64,000 bases of DNA, taken from assembly GCA_022778745.1 (NCBI GenBank), contig JALFSR010000060.1, positions 1 to 64,000 of the forward strand, in the 5' to 3' direction. Shown piece by piece: positions 26,982-36,564 of the stretch. Numbering within the stretch: the first letter of the stretch is position 1; each line of letters begins with the position of its first letter. The notes beneath the pieces are model-generated. The model had not been told where the DNA came from, ran no database searches, and saw only the letters and a list, made by a program, of their open reading frames with translations. This DNA comes from Clostridiales bacterium. GTDB lineage: Bacteria > Bacillota > Clostridia > Lachnospirales > Lachnospiraceae. The position numbers and the translations under genes were made by a program.

Positions 26982-28286
26982 TTATGCCTTGTCAGCATTG
27001 AAAGAAGGAGCTTCCTTAACGAGGTTAAACTCCCTCTCAATGACAACATCACTGGCAGGGAAAAATTCTCCAAATCCTTTGTCTTCTATACGAACTTGCA
27101 TGACTTCTTCTGATAAAAATCTTACAAATACTCTTAATCTCGTTGTCTTATTTGGACGTGGTGGAAACGACTCCAATCCAATTGATATTTTTCTTCCTGT
27201 CCGTTCTCCAATTTTTACAATTCGCATTACTAATTTATCGGAACGGTCTGGTATTAAATCCATTACCGCTCTTGCTTCATACCAGCTGCTTCCTGCTGGT
27301 GCAATTAACAAATTTTTCTTTGTTCCGCGTTCCACAACTTCCATACTGACAGAAGCGGGAATTCTTCCTTCACATACAAATACAAATGGATACGTATTAC
27401 CTTTCTGTAAATGATCAACTGCTGCATAAACAGCTCCCTTTGCAAATAAGTTTTGGCTGTAATACACCTTTCTTCTTCCGCAAATATAAGACAGGAAATC
27501 GTCTGCCCAATCTTGGCAGTGATCCATTCCCATACCACTTAAATAAATACCAGATATCGTCTTCTTTCCGAGTAATCGTTTTGCACATGAAAGCATAATG
27601 GAATCTGCCAGTTTTTTTCCAGACGGCTGTTCCAATATATCCAAGGAAAATCCTTCTTCTAGCGACTCATGATTTACTTTTACAAGCATAGGATGTACAT
27701 TTCTTGACATTCCCATTTCATAATAATGAAGACCTTCATGCGTCAAGTCAAACAATGCCGACAAATTCGACCACATATTTTTCTTTTGACTCAATACAAA
27801 ATATGCAAAACATTCGGAGTGGCTTAACATATGAATCGCTTCTTTTGCAACTCCAAGCTTTTGCAGACAGCGATCCAGCATATCTAATAATACTTCATCC
27901 ATCGTCTGCATCGTCATCACAATCATCCGAACTGTTTTTTGCCCGTATAGCTCAAATACATAGTTCAATGTCATCTGCAAATAAATAGTAAGCAGCTGTT
28001 CTGCGGTATAACAAGTACCTTCAATGGTAGCTGTACCATTTTTGATGGCAAGACGAAGCAGCTTATCTACCATAATTCCTTCGCCATTCAACGCTGCCAT
28101 ATATGCTTCCTGTCCGATCAGCCATTCATCTGCCCCTCTTTTTTTGCAGATTACTGTCTTCATAACACAGGGATTACCTTTTTTTACAAACTCGACATCA
28201 ATCGGTTCCAATTCCCCAGTTCGATAACAACTGATTCTACTATATTCTTCACAGAGGTCATAACCTAAAATCAGCCCATCTTCCAT
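26982..28286 (-). CDS. DUF5716-like protein, possible Hsp70/actin-fold ATPase
   Basis: A 434-residue cytoplasmic protein. The N terminus GLILGYDLCEEYSRISCY resembles the phosphate-1 loop of the Hsp70/actin superfamily (the IGIDLGTTYS position). Further on, SALFDLTHEGLHYYEM could be phosphate 2 and ISGIYLSGMGMDHCQDWADDFL the adenosine loop. The last ~100 residues are a beta-rich region (KISIGLESFPPRPNKTTRLRVFVRF) like a substrate domain. I recall this as Pfam DUF5716, restricted to Lachnospiraceae-type genomes. ATP binding is inference from these loops; the sequence is far from canonical DnaK. It follows the giant DUF5717 gene by 69 nt and is likely co-transcribed with it. Confidence 0.75.
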   Translation of the reverse strand: MEDGLILGYDLCEEYSRISCYRTGELEPIDVEFVKKGNPCVMKTVICKKRGADEWLIGQEAYMAALNGEGIMVDKLLRLAIKNGTATIEGTCYTAEQLLTIYLQMTLNYVFELYGQKTVRMIVMTMQTMDEVLLDMLDRCLQKLGVAKEAIHMLSHSECFAYFVLSQKKNMWSNLSALFDLTHEGLHYYEMGMSRNVHPMLVKVNHESLEEGFSLDILEQPSGKKLADSIMLSCAKRLLGKKTISGIYLSGMGMDHCQDWADDFLSYICGRRKVYYSQNLFAKGAVYAAVDHLQKGNTYPFVFVCEGRIPASVSMEVVERGTKKNLLIAPAGSSWYEARAVMDLIPDRSDKLVMRIVKIGERTGRKISIGLESFPPRPNKTTRLRVFVRFLSEEVMQVRIEDKGFGEFFPASDVVIEREFNLVKEAPSFNADKA

Positions 28287-28355
28287 ACAATTCTCCTCAT
28301 CCGTTCTTTTTTTCTATCTAATAAAGCAAATATTAGAAACATTTGCTCCCTGTTT

Positions 28356-31300
28356 TTATATCAATGGAAATAACTGTTTTCTCAAGAAATCTGAAGCATC
28401 AATTTCTTTCAATTGCTCTAAAAATTCCTCATTTTGCTTATTATGTGCAAGCATCACAGCACGATTTAAACAGGCATATCGACTATCCTGCGACATAAAG
28501 CACTCAGTTCCGTCCAATCTTCCGTCTCCAATTAAGTCTTTCTCCGCTCCATAAATATGATACGTGAGCGACTCGTCTGCAAATAAAACGAATGATTTTG
28601 TAAATACTCCTGGATAAACTTCTTCCATATATAATAATTCTTCTTTTCCAGATGGAATATGACAAACAGAAATCGCAGCCTTCTTTTCTTTTGTTACGAT
28701 CTGTGCAATTCCTCTGCCCTCCAGCTCATATGGAAGGAAAATATGGCGATCCAAGTCAATCATTTCTTTTATCCAACATTTTTTGCGGCATAACAGTTCT
28801 ACAATTTGCTCTGCCAGTTTCTTTTGCCGTTCATCCAAATATTCACACGTCGCATAATATTTCACAAGTGCAAATGCATAAATCATTGGTAATGACTGTG
28901 ACTCTGTACAGAACCAGTTTTCCAATACCGATGCATCCTGTGCAGTAAACAGATCAAGCTGATCCCATTTTTCTCTACAGAAATAGCAATGGCATTTCAA
29001 TACATAATATGCCCGCTGCAATACTTCCAATGGATGTTCTTGCTCACTGTACCACTCATATACTTGACAAATATGCTGAAACTCTCCAGTTGTAATAATC
29101 TGCTCCAACACTCTTCCTGGTAAGTCTCTATATTCTGTATTTGTCTTCTTTACTGTTCTTAACAGACGATACATCTGCTCATTAGACCCTTCAAAAAACT
29201 TTGCCAAATAAGAAAGCATAATCTCATTATAAAACCCTTGTTCCTGCAGCCAGTAACCAATAATAACAATCCAACGGTCATAACGATACATAGAATCAAC
29301 GATTCTTCTTGTAAGCAAATATAATAATTTTTCTTTGTCCATCTGCTGCCATGGAGACATCTTTAAGCGTTCATATGCTTCTGGATAATAACCGCTTTCT
29401 ACTAAGATCTCCACCACTTGAACTTGTGTCTCTGGTGCTAAGCGTTCACAATTTAATTCCAAGAGCAAATTTTCACACTGCAGTGCTTCCTGTGTACGAT
29501 GCGTGAAACAATATTGAATAATTGCCTCTAATAACATCTGACGATACATATTTTCTAACGTCGTAACATTCAATAAATTAATCGCCAAATACAATTCTTC
29601 TTCTCGTTCGATCGGCTGATCTTCCAAATGCCGTGCATGGACGAGCGAAATCATTCTATGATTTGGACAAAGTTCAAAACATCGCTGCAATAATGCTTCA
29701 TCTTCAAATACCTCTTTTATCTGATACGATGGGTCGGCATAACGATTTCCATATTCATCCTCAAAAATAATCGCAGCAGTATCCATATAAACTGGAACCC
29801 ATGCCATTTGATTAGAAATTGGACGAATGACTTCTTGCTGCAGCTGTGCATAACGGATTACCACTCGCTTTGCAAATGGAAGGCTTGTCGTAATCTTTTT
29901 TGAGAAAAGTAAGTCTGGCACGACATTTGCCTGACTTTCTGTTAATGACTGAACAGATAAAAATTCTCGATACAATCGCTTCATTCTTCCATTCACATTA
30001 GACTTTTGAATCTGATTATTTACAAAATCTTCCATTCGTTTTTTATAAGACTGATATATTTCACTATCTCTCTTATAATGCTGAATAATATACGTATATA
30101 AAATACATTTACTCTTCTCATCAAGTCCATCTTTTGTGCTGTAAGACTGTATAATGCGTTCTGGCAATTCCTCCTGTCCATTTTCAGAGAGCGAATACAT
30201 ATAGTACTCTTCCAAACTTGTCAGGGAAATATCATGCTCCATCCCAAGTACATACCATTTTTGATATTTTTTATCTGTCTTTCCTGTTCTTACAAGAAGT
30301 CCGCAGATTGCTTCCAGTACAGAACGATTTTCTTCCTCTTCATACAATATACAAAGTAAACGATAGTAAATGGAAAAGAACTTCAAATCTGGTGCAGGTA
30401 AACTAAGAAGCTGATTTTTGACGGATTCATCTAACAGTTGATTTCTCGCTCCATAAAACAACGTCTGCAGCTCAAACTGCCCAACTCGTTGTAACAGCTG
30501 CGGCTGAATCGCTAACATACGACATGTGAGAGAGTATAAAATTGGACTATGTATTCCAACTCCAAACAATTCTTTTACAAATTTATAAGCCTCTGTCTCT
30601 TTTGCATAATTTGGGTTCATGCATAATTCCAAATAACCTAGAAATGCATTTGGTTCTCGGGAAAAACAAGCGTGAATCTGCTCTCTTGCCAGTTGAACTG
30701 CTTCTTTTTCTCCCTGTAACAATGCCTTAATATACAGCATAAAACAATATGCCTCTGCATCTTTTTCTCGTTCTTTTGTAATTGGCTCCTCTACCCATTC
30801 CAGTACATGTGCTGACATTTGATCATTTTTTTGTAAGAAATATACCCACACACGCACAAGATGCAGTCTCACATCATCTGGATCATGCTTCATAATGTCC
30901 GTTGCTTTTTGCTCCAATGCATTCAGCACAACATTGTCTGGCATCTGATTATTTTCATAGGACATTAACAAAGTGTAAATATCGTTCCATCCTTTTTTGT
31001 TTTGCCCATGTTGTTTCGATGTATTCGATGGCACATGAATATGAACGGTATATTCTAACTTCTCATATGGTGTTTTGATCCAAATACGCGCATCATTTTT
31101 GCCAGGATGCAGTTTTGCAATCTCTACTTTATACATCCAGCTATATGAATTTCCTTTAAAATCGCTTGATGTAATCTGCTTTTTTTCAAACTGAATCCAC
31201 GACATATCTGTCTCACATGTCAGCTGTGTATATCCCCATCCACTTACATTCAGCTTAATCTCTCCAAGCAGTTTTCTGCCAGGTTCTCTTGTCACTTCAT

Positions 31301-31913
31301 CAATTGAGTCACTTGACTGCTCCAATGTAATATGCACAGGCTCCTTTTGCTTTAGTGCAATCAAAAACTCTTCCATCGCACTTGCTTCGCTGTCTCCGCC
31401 AAGCAAACCATAGTATAACGCCCGATACGAAATTTCTTTCATAAAATTTCTTCGTACAAACTCTTTATCCAAAAATACTTGCAATGCAGTAGAGAAATCT
31501 TTCTTAGCTAAATCTGTAAATTGACTTAATTCCCGTATTACTTCGGAGGTATGATCCTGCAGTGCTGTCACCTTAAAACGATACGGCAAATAGTATTCTC
31601 CTCCATTGCTTACAAGACAGAATTCACCTTCAATACATTCTCCTGCTGCTGCATAAGACGCATCTACTTCAATCAATACTCTTACAACTGTACCTTTGAT
31701 TTCTTTCTGTTTTACACTTACATATGGGTGTGAAGAATACAAAATTCCCTCAATGGGAATCTCATTATCACTCGTTATTAAAAATTCATAATTATGAACC
31801 TGTCCTTCTAAAACCTGTTCTTTTAATTCTTCATTAGAAAATACAATCTGAGGAACTTTTCCTCTTACTGTACCTCTTGCAATTTGATTCATTCGTTCAT
31901 TCATCCTTCTCAC
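28356..31913 (-). CDS. Giant DUF5717-like protein, unknown function
   Basis: A 1185-residue soluble protein with no signal peptide or membrane span. Residues ~20-300 are beta-rich with two Ig-like units (EQVLEGQVHNYEFLITSDNEIPIEG, then GEIKLNVSGWGYTQLTCETDMSWI). About 310-1060 is almost entirely helical with repeat character, like a long TPR or HAT solenoid, and the last ~120 residues return to beta strands (LTYHIYGAEKDLIGDGRLDG). I recall this as DUF5717, linked to DUF5716. The start is uncertain among a GTG at 31913 and ATGs at 31904 and 31892; AGAAGG at 31905-31910 best suits 31892. It is first in the cluster. No activity can be assigned. Confidence 0.75.
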   Translation of the reverse strand: MRRMNERMNQIARGTVRGKVPQIVFSNEELKEQVLEGQVHNYEFLITSDNEIPIEGILYSSHPYVSVKQKEIKGTVVRVLIEVDASYAAAGECIEGEFCLVSNGGEYYLPYRFKVTALQDHTSEVIRELSQFTDLAKKDFSTALQVFLDKEFVRRNFMKEISYRALYYGLLGGDSEASAMEEFLIALKQKEPVHITLEQSSDSIDEVTREPGRKLLGEIKLNVSGWGYTQLTCETDMSWIQFEKKQITSSDFKGNSYSWMYKVEIAKLHPGKNDARIWIKTPYEKLEYTVHIHVPSNTSKQHGQNKKGWNDIYTLLMSYENNQMPDNVVLNALEQKATDIMKHDPDDVRLHLVRVWVYFLQKNDQMSAHVLEWVEEPITKEREKDAEAYCFMLYIKALLQGEKEAVQLAREQIHACFSREPNAFLGYLELCMNPNYAKETEAYKFVKELFGVGIHSPILYSLTCRMLAIQPQLLQRVGQFELQTLFYGARNQLLDESVKNQLLSLPAPDLKFFSIYYRLLCILYEEEENRSVLEAICGLLVRTGKTDKKYQKWYVLGMEHDISLTSLEEYYMYSLSENGQEELPERIIQSYSTKDGLDEKSKCILYTYIIQHYKRDSEIYQSYKKRMEDFVNNQIQKSNVNGRMKRLYREFLSVQSLTESQANVVPDLLFSKKITTSLPFAKRVVIRYAQLQQEVIRPISNQMAWVPVYMDTAAIIFEDEYGNRYADPSYQIKEVFEDEALLQRCFELCPNHRMISLVHARHLEDQPIEREEELYLAINLLNVTTLENMYRQMLLEAIIQYCFTHRTQEALQCENLLLELNCERLAPETQVQVVEILVESGYYPEAYERLKMSPWQQMDKEKLLYLLTRRIVDSMYRYDRWIVIIGYWLQEQGFYNEIMLSYLAKFFEGSNEQMYRLLRTVKKTNTEYRDLPGRVLEQIITTGEFQHICQVYEWYSEQEHPLEVLQRAYYVLKCHCYFCREKWDQLDLFTAQDASVLENWFCTESQSLPMIYAFALVKYYATCEYLDERQKKLAEQIVELLCRKKCWIKEMIDLDRHIFLPYELEGRGIAQIVTKEKKAAISVCHIPSGKEELLYMEEVYPGVFTKSFVLFADESLTYHIYGAEKDLIGDGRLDGTECFMSQDSRYACLNRAVMLAHNKQNEEFLEQLKEIDASDFLRKQLFPLI

Positions 31914-31940
31914 CTGCCTATTCTGCTGCGCATATGTCTT

Positions 31941-31969
31941 ATTTTATCTCAAAAGGCAGTACAATTCAA
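31941..31969 (-). promoter_or_regulatory. SigA-type promoter of the DUF5717 cluster
   Basis: On the minus strand TTGAAT (31964-31969), 17 bp, TAAAAT (31941-31946), close to the SigA consensus. It lies 28 bp upstream of the longest reading frame start. Confidence 0.55.
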
Positions 31970-31996
31970 GAGAGATATGTCGTTTTTCAAAGTTTT

Positions 31997-32049
31997 TTGA
32001 AAAAAAGACCGTCATAGGAAAGAAAAATCATTCCTATAACAGTCTTTTT
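31997..32049 (-). terminator. Rho-independent terminator of the paaK-ACT unit
   Basis: A 14-bp stem with two mismatches (32007-32020 with 32031-32044) is flanked by A and T runs on both sides. On the minus strand GGTCTTTTTTTC follows. It lies 16 bp after the stop codon of the ACT-domain gene. Confidence 0.85.
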
Positions 32050-32064
32050 GTTTTTATCTCATCA

Positions 32065-32496
32065 TTACATCTGGGCTAAATCATCTTGATTTATTAACTG
32101 AATCTGGTTTTTGGAAAGTACATCAATTGCCTTTTCATTATCCTGTACACGGAATACCATATAAGCATAATCTTTTTTCTTCATCGTAAATGCATACGTA
32201 TAGTCGAGATTTATTCCATTTTTGCCAAGAATATTTAAAATATTCAATAAACTTCCTGCCTCATCTGGAACAGCGACTGCCAAAACGGGTGTAATTGAAC
32301 ATACATATCCATTTTCTTTTAAAATGCAGATTGCCTTATACGGATCTTGTACAATAATACGAAGAATTCCAAAATCCTCTGTCTCTCCCACAGACATCGC
32401 TCTCATATTAACTTTTTCTTTTGACAAAACTTCAATTAACTTTGCCAATGATCCTGGTCGATTTTCCAAAAAAATAGAAATCTGCTTTACTGTCAT
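32065..32496 (-). CDS. Tandem ACT-domain protein linked to phenylacetate-CoA ligase
   Basis: A 143-residue protein with two ACT domains, about 1-70 (KQISIFLENRPGSLAKLIEVLSKEKVNMRAM) and 72-140 (AVAVPDEAGSLLNILNILGKNGINLDY). ACT domains bind amino acids or other small ligands. Proteins of this exact type are regularly found beside PaaK-like ligases and indolepyruvate ferredoxin oxidoreductase genes in anaerobes. Here the ligase gene is upstream, 206 nt away, and no oxidoreductase genes are present. It may sense an aromatic or branched-chain amino acid, by inference. The start ATG follows AAGGAGGACTTA. Confidence 0.88.
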   Translation of the reverse strand: MTVKQISIFLENRPGSLAKLIEVLSKEKVNMRAMSVGETEDFGILRIIVQDPYKAICILKENGYVCSITPVLAVAVPDEAGSLLNILNILGKNGINLDYTYAFTMKKKDYAYMVFRVQDNEKAIDVLSKNQIQLINQDDLAQM

Positions 32497-32702
32497 ATTA
32501 AGTCCTCCTTCTTTTTATTTATGCGAAGCAATGAGCCAAAATCCATGCTTACATGAGACCTTGGCGACTGCTGCGATAACGAGCGAAACTCGCATAACGT
32601 GTTTCATCTCGTTTAAAACGGGTACACGCATCAGCAACTATTCCGAGTTCATCTTTATACCTCTTTATAAACGCTTATCATGCAGTTACCTGTATTTTAC
32701 AA
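32497..32702. other. Structured 206-bp spacer between ligase and ACT genes
   Basis: Several inverted repeats follow each other: CGAG/CTCG inside TGCGA/TCGCA (near 32570-32600), CATG/CATG (near 32543-32556), and CGTGT/ACACG around CTCGTTT/AAACGGG (near 32597-32630). No coding frame is convincing. It is more GC-rich than most gaps here and looks like a decayed repetitive element; no copy was found elsewhere in the window. Confidence 0.4.
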
Positions 32703-34004
32703 TTAATATAATTTACGTTTATCAATAATACGCACTGCTTTTCCTTCGCTTCGTGCAATTGTCTTTGGCTCAACAAGACGTACCTTTGCATAAATACCAA
32801 GCATCGCCTTTAATGCTTCCACTAACTCTCTTTCCTTTGCAGAAACCTTTGTTACAGAGTCAGAGAACATTTCTGCAGTCATCTCTACCTGTACTTCGAG
32901 TGTATCACTATTATTTACACGATCTACGATGATTTGATAATTTGCTGGATAACCCTTATTCAATAAAACAGTCTCAATCTGAGATGGGAATACATTAACT
33001 CCCTTAATAATCATCATATCATCGCTTCTGCCCATCGGCTTTGTCATTCTAACATGTGTTCTTCCGCAGGAACATTTTTTTCTGCTCAGTACACAGATAT
33101 CACGAGTACGATAACGAAGCAATGGGAATGCCTGCTTTGTTATACTTGTAAATACAAGCTCACCCTTTTCTCCATCTGGAAGAACTTCGCCTGTCACTGG
33201 ATCGATAACTTCTGCAATAAAATGATCTTCATTAATATGCATACCTTTTTGCTCACTACATTCATAAGAAACACCTGGACCAGAAATCTCTGTCAATCCA
33301 TAAATATCATATGCTTTGATTCCAAGTGACTGCTCGATATCGCGACGCATTTCTTCTGTCCATGCCTCTGCTCCAAAAATACCTGCTTTCAGTTTGATCT
33401 TATCTTTTAATCCTTTTTCCTGAATACATTCTGCCAAATATGCGGCATAAGAAGGTGTACAGCAGAGAATTGTAGAACCTAAATCACACATAAACTGAAT
33501 CTGACGTTCTGTATTGCCCGATGACATTGGAAGTGTCATACTTCCTACTTTATGGGAACCTCCATTCAACCCAGGACCGCCAGTAAACAGACCATAACCA
33601 TAGCATACATGAACGACGTCTTTCTTTGTACCACCTGCTGCCATAATCGCACGCGCACAACATTCTTCCCATAAATCAAGGTCATGCTGTGTATAAAATG
33701 CCACTACTCTTCTTCCTGTCGTACCACTTGTTGACTGAATACGAACAACATCGTCAAGGGGCACTGCCAATAATCCATACGGATATGCATCTCTCAAATC
33801 GTCCTTTGTCAAAAATGGAAGCTTATGTAAATCTTCCGTTGACTGGATATCTTCTGGAGTCAGTCCTTTTTCTTCCATCTTTTTTCTGTAATATGGAACA
33901 TTATCATATACATGCTTTACTTGCTTTACAAGCCTTTCATCCTGCCATGCTTTAATTTGTTCACGAGAGGCACACTCAATCTCTGGCTGATAATAATTCT
34001 CCAT
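32703..34004 (-). CDS. Phenylacetate-CoA ligase-like enzyme (PaaK family)
   Basis: A 433-residue adenylate-forming ligase of PaaK length. The AMP-binding P-loop is STSGTTGRRV (91-100), DIYGLTEISGPGVSYEC is the adenine/acyl site, and the C-terminal GRSDDMMIIKGVNVFPSQIE carries the hinge. It activates an arylacetate or related acid with ATP and CoA. In amino-acid fermenting anaerobes it works with IOR, which makes arylacetyl-CoA from aromatic amino acids, and can run in the ATP-forming direction. IOR genes are not in the window. The ACT-domain gene follows on the same strand. Confidence 0.9.
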   Translation of the reverse strand: MENYYQPEIECASREQIKAWQDERLVKQVKHVYDNVPYYRKKMEEKGLTPEDIQSTEDLHKLPFLTKDDLRDAYPYGLLAVPLDDVVRIQSTSGTTGRRVVAFYTQHDLDLWEECCARAIMAAGGTKKDVVHVCYGYGLFTGGPGLNGGSHKVGSMTLPMSSGNTERQIQFMCDLGSTILCCTPSYAAYLAECIQEKGLKDKIKLKAGIFGAEAWTEEMRRDIEQSLGIKAYDIYGLTEISGPGVSYECSEQKGMHINEDHFIAEVIDPVTGEVLPDGEKGELVFTSITKQAFPLLRYRTRDICVLSRKKCSCGRTHVRMTKPMGRSDDMMIIKGVNVFPSQIETVLLNKGYPANYQIIVDRVNNSDTLEVQVEMTAEMFSDSVTKVSAKERELVEALKAMLGIYAKVRLVEPKTIARSEGKAVRIIDKRKLY

Positions 34005-34201
34005 CGCCTTTTATTCCTTTCTTACTATAAATCGTTTGATTTTTTTGTTTTATTTATACAATATCTACTTTTTGTTTTCATTATATCATTTTAAAGCAGT
34101 AAAGTAAATAAAAATATTAAAAATTTTTTCTAATTTCTAGCTATATTGCAATATACGATTTATCTCATAATTAATTCTTTGAGTAGTTACAAGCCCATGA
34201 C

Positions 34202-34864
34202 CTACAATTCTGATCCTTCTGTCTCCTGCGCTGTAAATATCTCTCTCATTTGTTTTGCAGCAAGACGGATATCTTTCGCCCCAATAACAGCAGATACAAC
34301 TGCCAGTCCATTAACGCCTGTATCTCTCAGCTGTGCAGCATTTTCGTGATGAATTCCCCCAATCGCCACAATCGGAATTGAGACTGCAGCACGAATTTCT
34401 TTTAATTTCTCTTTTCCGATTACTTTTGCATCTCCTTTTGTTCCCGTAGCAAACATCGCTCCGACACCTAAATAATCAGCTCCATCATTTACTGCCTGTA
34501 CTGCAAGCTCTACATTCCGCGCAGATACACCAATAATTTTATCTTCTCCCATAATGCGTCGTGCTTCTCTCGCTGGCAAGTCACTCTGTCCAAGATGAAC
34601 ACCTGCTGCATCGACTGCCATCGCAATATCAATTCGATCATTAATAATTAACGGCACTTGATACTTGTCTGTAATCGCTTTTATACGCGTTGCCATTTCA
34701 AAAAATTCTCTCGATGAGCTATGCTTTTCCCTCAGCTGAATCAGACTGCATCCTCCTAAAATTGCCTGTTCTACTGCTTCTTCCAATGTATCAGTACTCA
34801 TTAAATCTCTGTCAGTACATAAATATAATGTATAATCCACATCACTCTTTTTTAACATTTCCAT
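34202..34864 (-). CDS. thiE: Thiamine-phosphate synthase
   Basis: A 220-residue TIM-barrel enzyme that couples the pyrimidine and thiazole phosphates. The signatures LYLCTDRDL, GGCSLIQLREKHSSSREF, LIINDRIDIAMAVDAAGVHLGQSDLPAREARRI, TGTKGDAKVIG and IVAIGGIHHENAAQLRDTGVNGLAVVSAV are all present. No TPP riboswitch is visible upstream. It follows a MATE transporter gene by 45 nt on the same strand, so the two are probably co-transcribed; no other thiamine genes are nearby. Either of two ATGs (34864 or 34858) could be the start. Confidence 0.96.
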   Translation of the reverse strand: MEMLKKSDVDYTLYLCTDRDLMSTDTLEEAVEQAILGGCSLIQLREKHSSSREFFEMATRIKAITDKYQVPLIINDRIDIAMAVDAAGVHLGQSDLPAREARRIMGEDKIIGVSARNVELAVQAVNDGADYLGVGAMFATGTKGDAKVIGKEKLKEIRAAVSIPIVAIGGIHHENAAQLRDTGVNGLAVVSAVIGAKDIRLAAKQMREIFTAQETEGSEL

Positions 34865-34909
34865 TTCCTATCCTATATCTGCACCTATCATTTTTTATTT
34901 ATCCTATTT

Positions 34910-36292
34910 TTATAAGTTATTTTTTCTTGGCGTATTCAACTCTTTTAATACTTTTCTAAACTGAACAGTAAACATACACACTGTCGTTGTCACTGCAATC
35001 ATGTCTGCCACTGGCTCTGCAAGGAAAACTGCCATAACTTTATCTTCAAAAAAGTTTGGAAGCAAGAAAATAAGCGGAATCAACAAAATAATTTTTCTTA
35101 ATACAGCCAAAAATAATGATATTTTCGCATTGCCGATTGCAATAAATGTCTGCTGACATGCGATCTGTAATCCAAAAATAATACAAACTGCCATATAAAT
35201 TCGCATTGCCCACTCAGTATATGCAGTCAACTGTGGATCTGGTGTGAAAATACCGATAAAAATTCTTGGAATAAACATCGCAACCGCCCATATCAAACCT
35301 GAAAATACAAAACATGCAATTAACTGAATGAAAAATGCTTTCTTTACTCGGTCTGCTTTTCTTGCACCATAGTTAAAACTAATAATTGGCTGTGCCCCTT
35401 GTGTTAATCCCTGTAATGGAAGCATCGAAAATTGCATTACACTTGACAAAATCGTCATAGATCCAACTGCAATATCTCCTCCATATTTTAATAAAGAAGA
35501 GTTAAAGCAAACAGAAATAATACTTTCTGTTGACTGCATTACAAATGGTGACATACCAAGGGCAAGACATGGCAAATACGTACTTGGTGATATTTTTAAA
35601 TATTGCTTTTTAATACGTAGTATTGTTTTCTTTCCTATCAAAAATTTTAATACCCACAGTGCCGATACTGCCTGCGAAAGAATAGTCGCAAGTGCAGCTC
35701 CTCTTACTCCCATATTTAATACAAAAATAAAAATCGGGTCTAACACAATATTGGTCACTGCTCCGATTATAACACTTAACATACTAATTGTCGCAAAGCC
35801 CTGCGACGTAATAAATGCATTCAATCCTAATGAAATCTGTACAAACAGTGTACCACATGCATAAATTTGAATATAAGCAGCTGCATATTCAATTGTATTT
35901 TCACTCGCTCCAAATAATAAAAGCATATCTCTTCCGAAAATCAAGAACACAATGGTTAATACAATACCAGAAATGAATGTAGCTGCAGTACAGTTTCCTA
36001 ATATTCGTTCCGCTTCTTCTTTTTCTTGTTTTCCAAGCATGATCGATGCTCTTGGTGCCCCTCCCATCGCAACAAGGGCCGAAAATGCAGAGACAAGCAT
36101 AATCAGAGGAAAACAAACGCCTACTCCAGTTAATGCAGTTGCTCCTACTTCTGGAATATGTCCGATATACATTCGGTCAACCATATTGTACAAAACATTT
36201 ACAATTTGTGCTGTAATAGCTGGAAGTGCCAACTGAAATAACAGCTTTCCTACGCTTCCACTGCCTAAATCTGTCTGTTTCTCACTCTTCAT
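34910..36292 (-). CDS. MATE family efflux transporter
   Basis: A 460-residue membrane protein with about twelve helices in two similar halves, opening GSVGKLLFQLALPAITAQIVNVLYNMVDRMYIGHIPEVGATALTG. The second half has QPIISFNYGARKADRVKKAF. These are hallmarks of Na+/H+-driven MATE exporters. Substrate is unknown. The start codon is preceded by a GGAGG about 15 bases upstream. thiE follows 45 nt downstream; co-transcription might mean export or uptake of a thiamine-related compound, but MATE genes are promiscuous neighbours. Confidence 0.92.
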   Translation of the reverse strand: MKSEKQTDLGSGSVGKLLFQLALPAITAQIVNVLYNMVDRMYIGHIPEVGATALTGVGVCFPLIMLVSAFSALVAMGGAPRASIMLGKQEKEEAERILGNCTAATFISGIVLTIVFLIFGRDMLLLFGASENTIEYAAAYIQIYACGTLFVQISLGLNAFITSQGFATISMLSVIIGAVTNIVLDPIFIFVLNMGVRGAALATILSQAVSALWVLKFLIGKKTILRIKKQYLKISPSTYLPCLALGMSPFVMQSTESIISVCFNSSLLKYGGDIAVGSMTILSSVMQFSMLPLQGLTQGAQPIISFNYGARKADRVKKAFFIQLIACFVFSGLIWAVAMFIPRIFIGIFTPDPQLTAYTEWAMRIYMAVCIIFGLQIACQQTFIAIGNAKISLFLAVLRKIILLIPLIFLLPNFFEDKVMAVFLAEPVADMIAVTTTVCMFTVQFRKVLKELNTPRKNNL

Positions 36293-36483
36293 TCTTTTCT
36301 TTTACCTCCATATAATTTTTTCTCTAAAATAAATTCTTTACGATGTCATAGAAATGCCCCTCTTTATTTACGCTCATCGGTCAAATATAATCTGATTCAT
36401 AGCAATCATATTCATTATATCATACTTCTTTATAATATCTCTAAAAGTATTAAAAATTTTGTTAAAAAAGTAAAAAAATTTTA

Positions 36484-36526
36484 TTAAAAAATCTGCTGCC
36501 AGTATAAAATAATATACCGCAGCAGA
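36484..36526 (-). terminator. Rho-independent terminator of trkH
   Basis: TCTGCTGC (36492-36499) and GCAGCAGA (36519-36526) pair, with an inner TATA-rich extension. The minus strand continues GATTTTTTAATAAAATTTTTT. It lies 38 bp after the trkH stop. Confidence 0.85.
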
Positions 36527-36564
36527 CAAACTTAGTGAAAAAACAGGATAATTCCTTGATTCGA

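Noticed and set aside
36293-36373. TPP riboswitch for the MATE-thiE unit
   Set aside because: No CUGAGA or ACCUGA-like core is found upstream of either gene.
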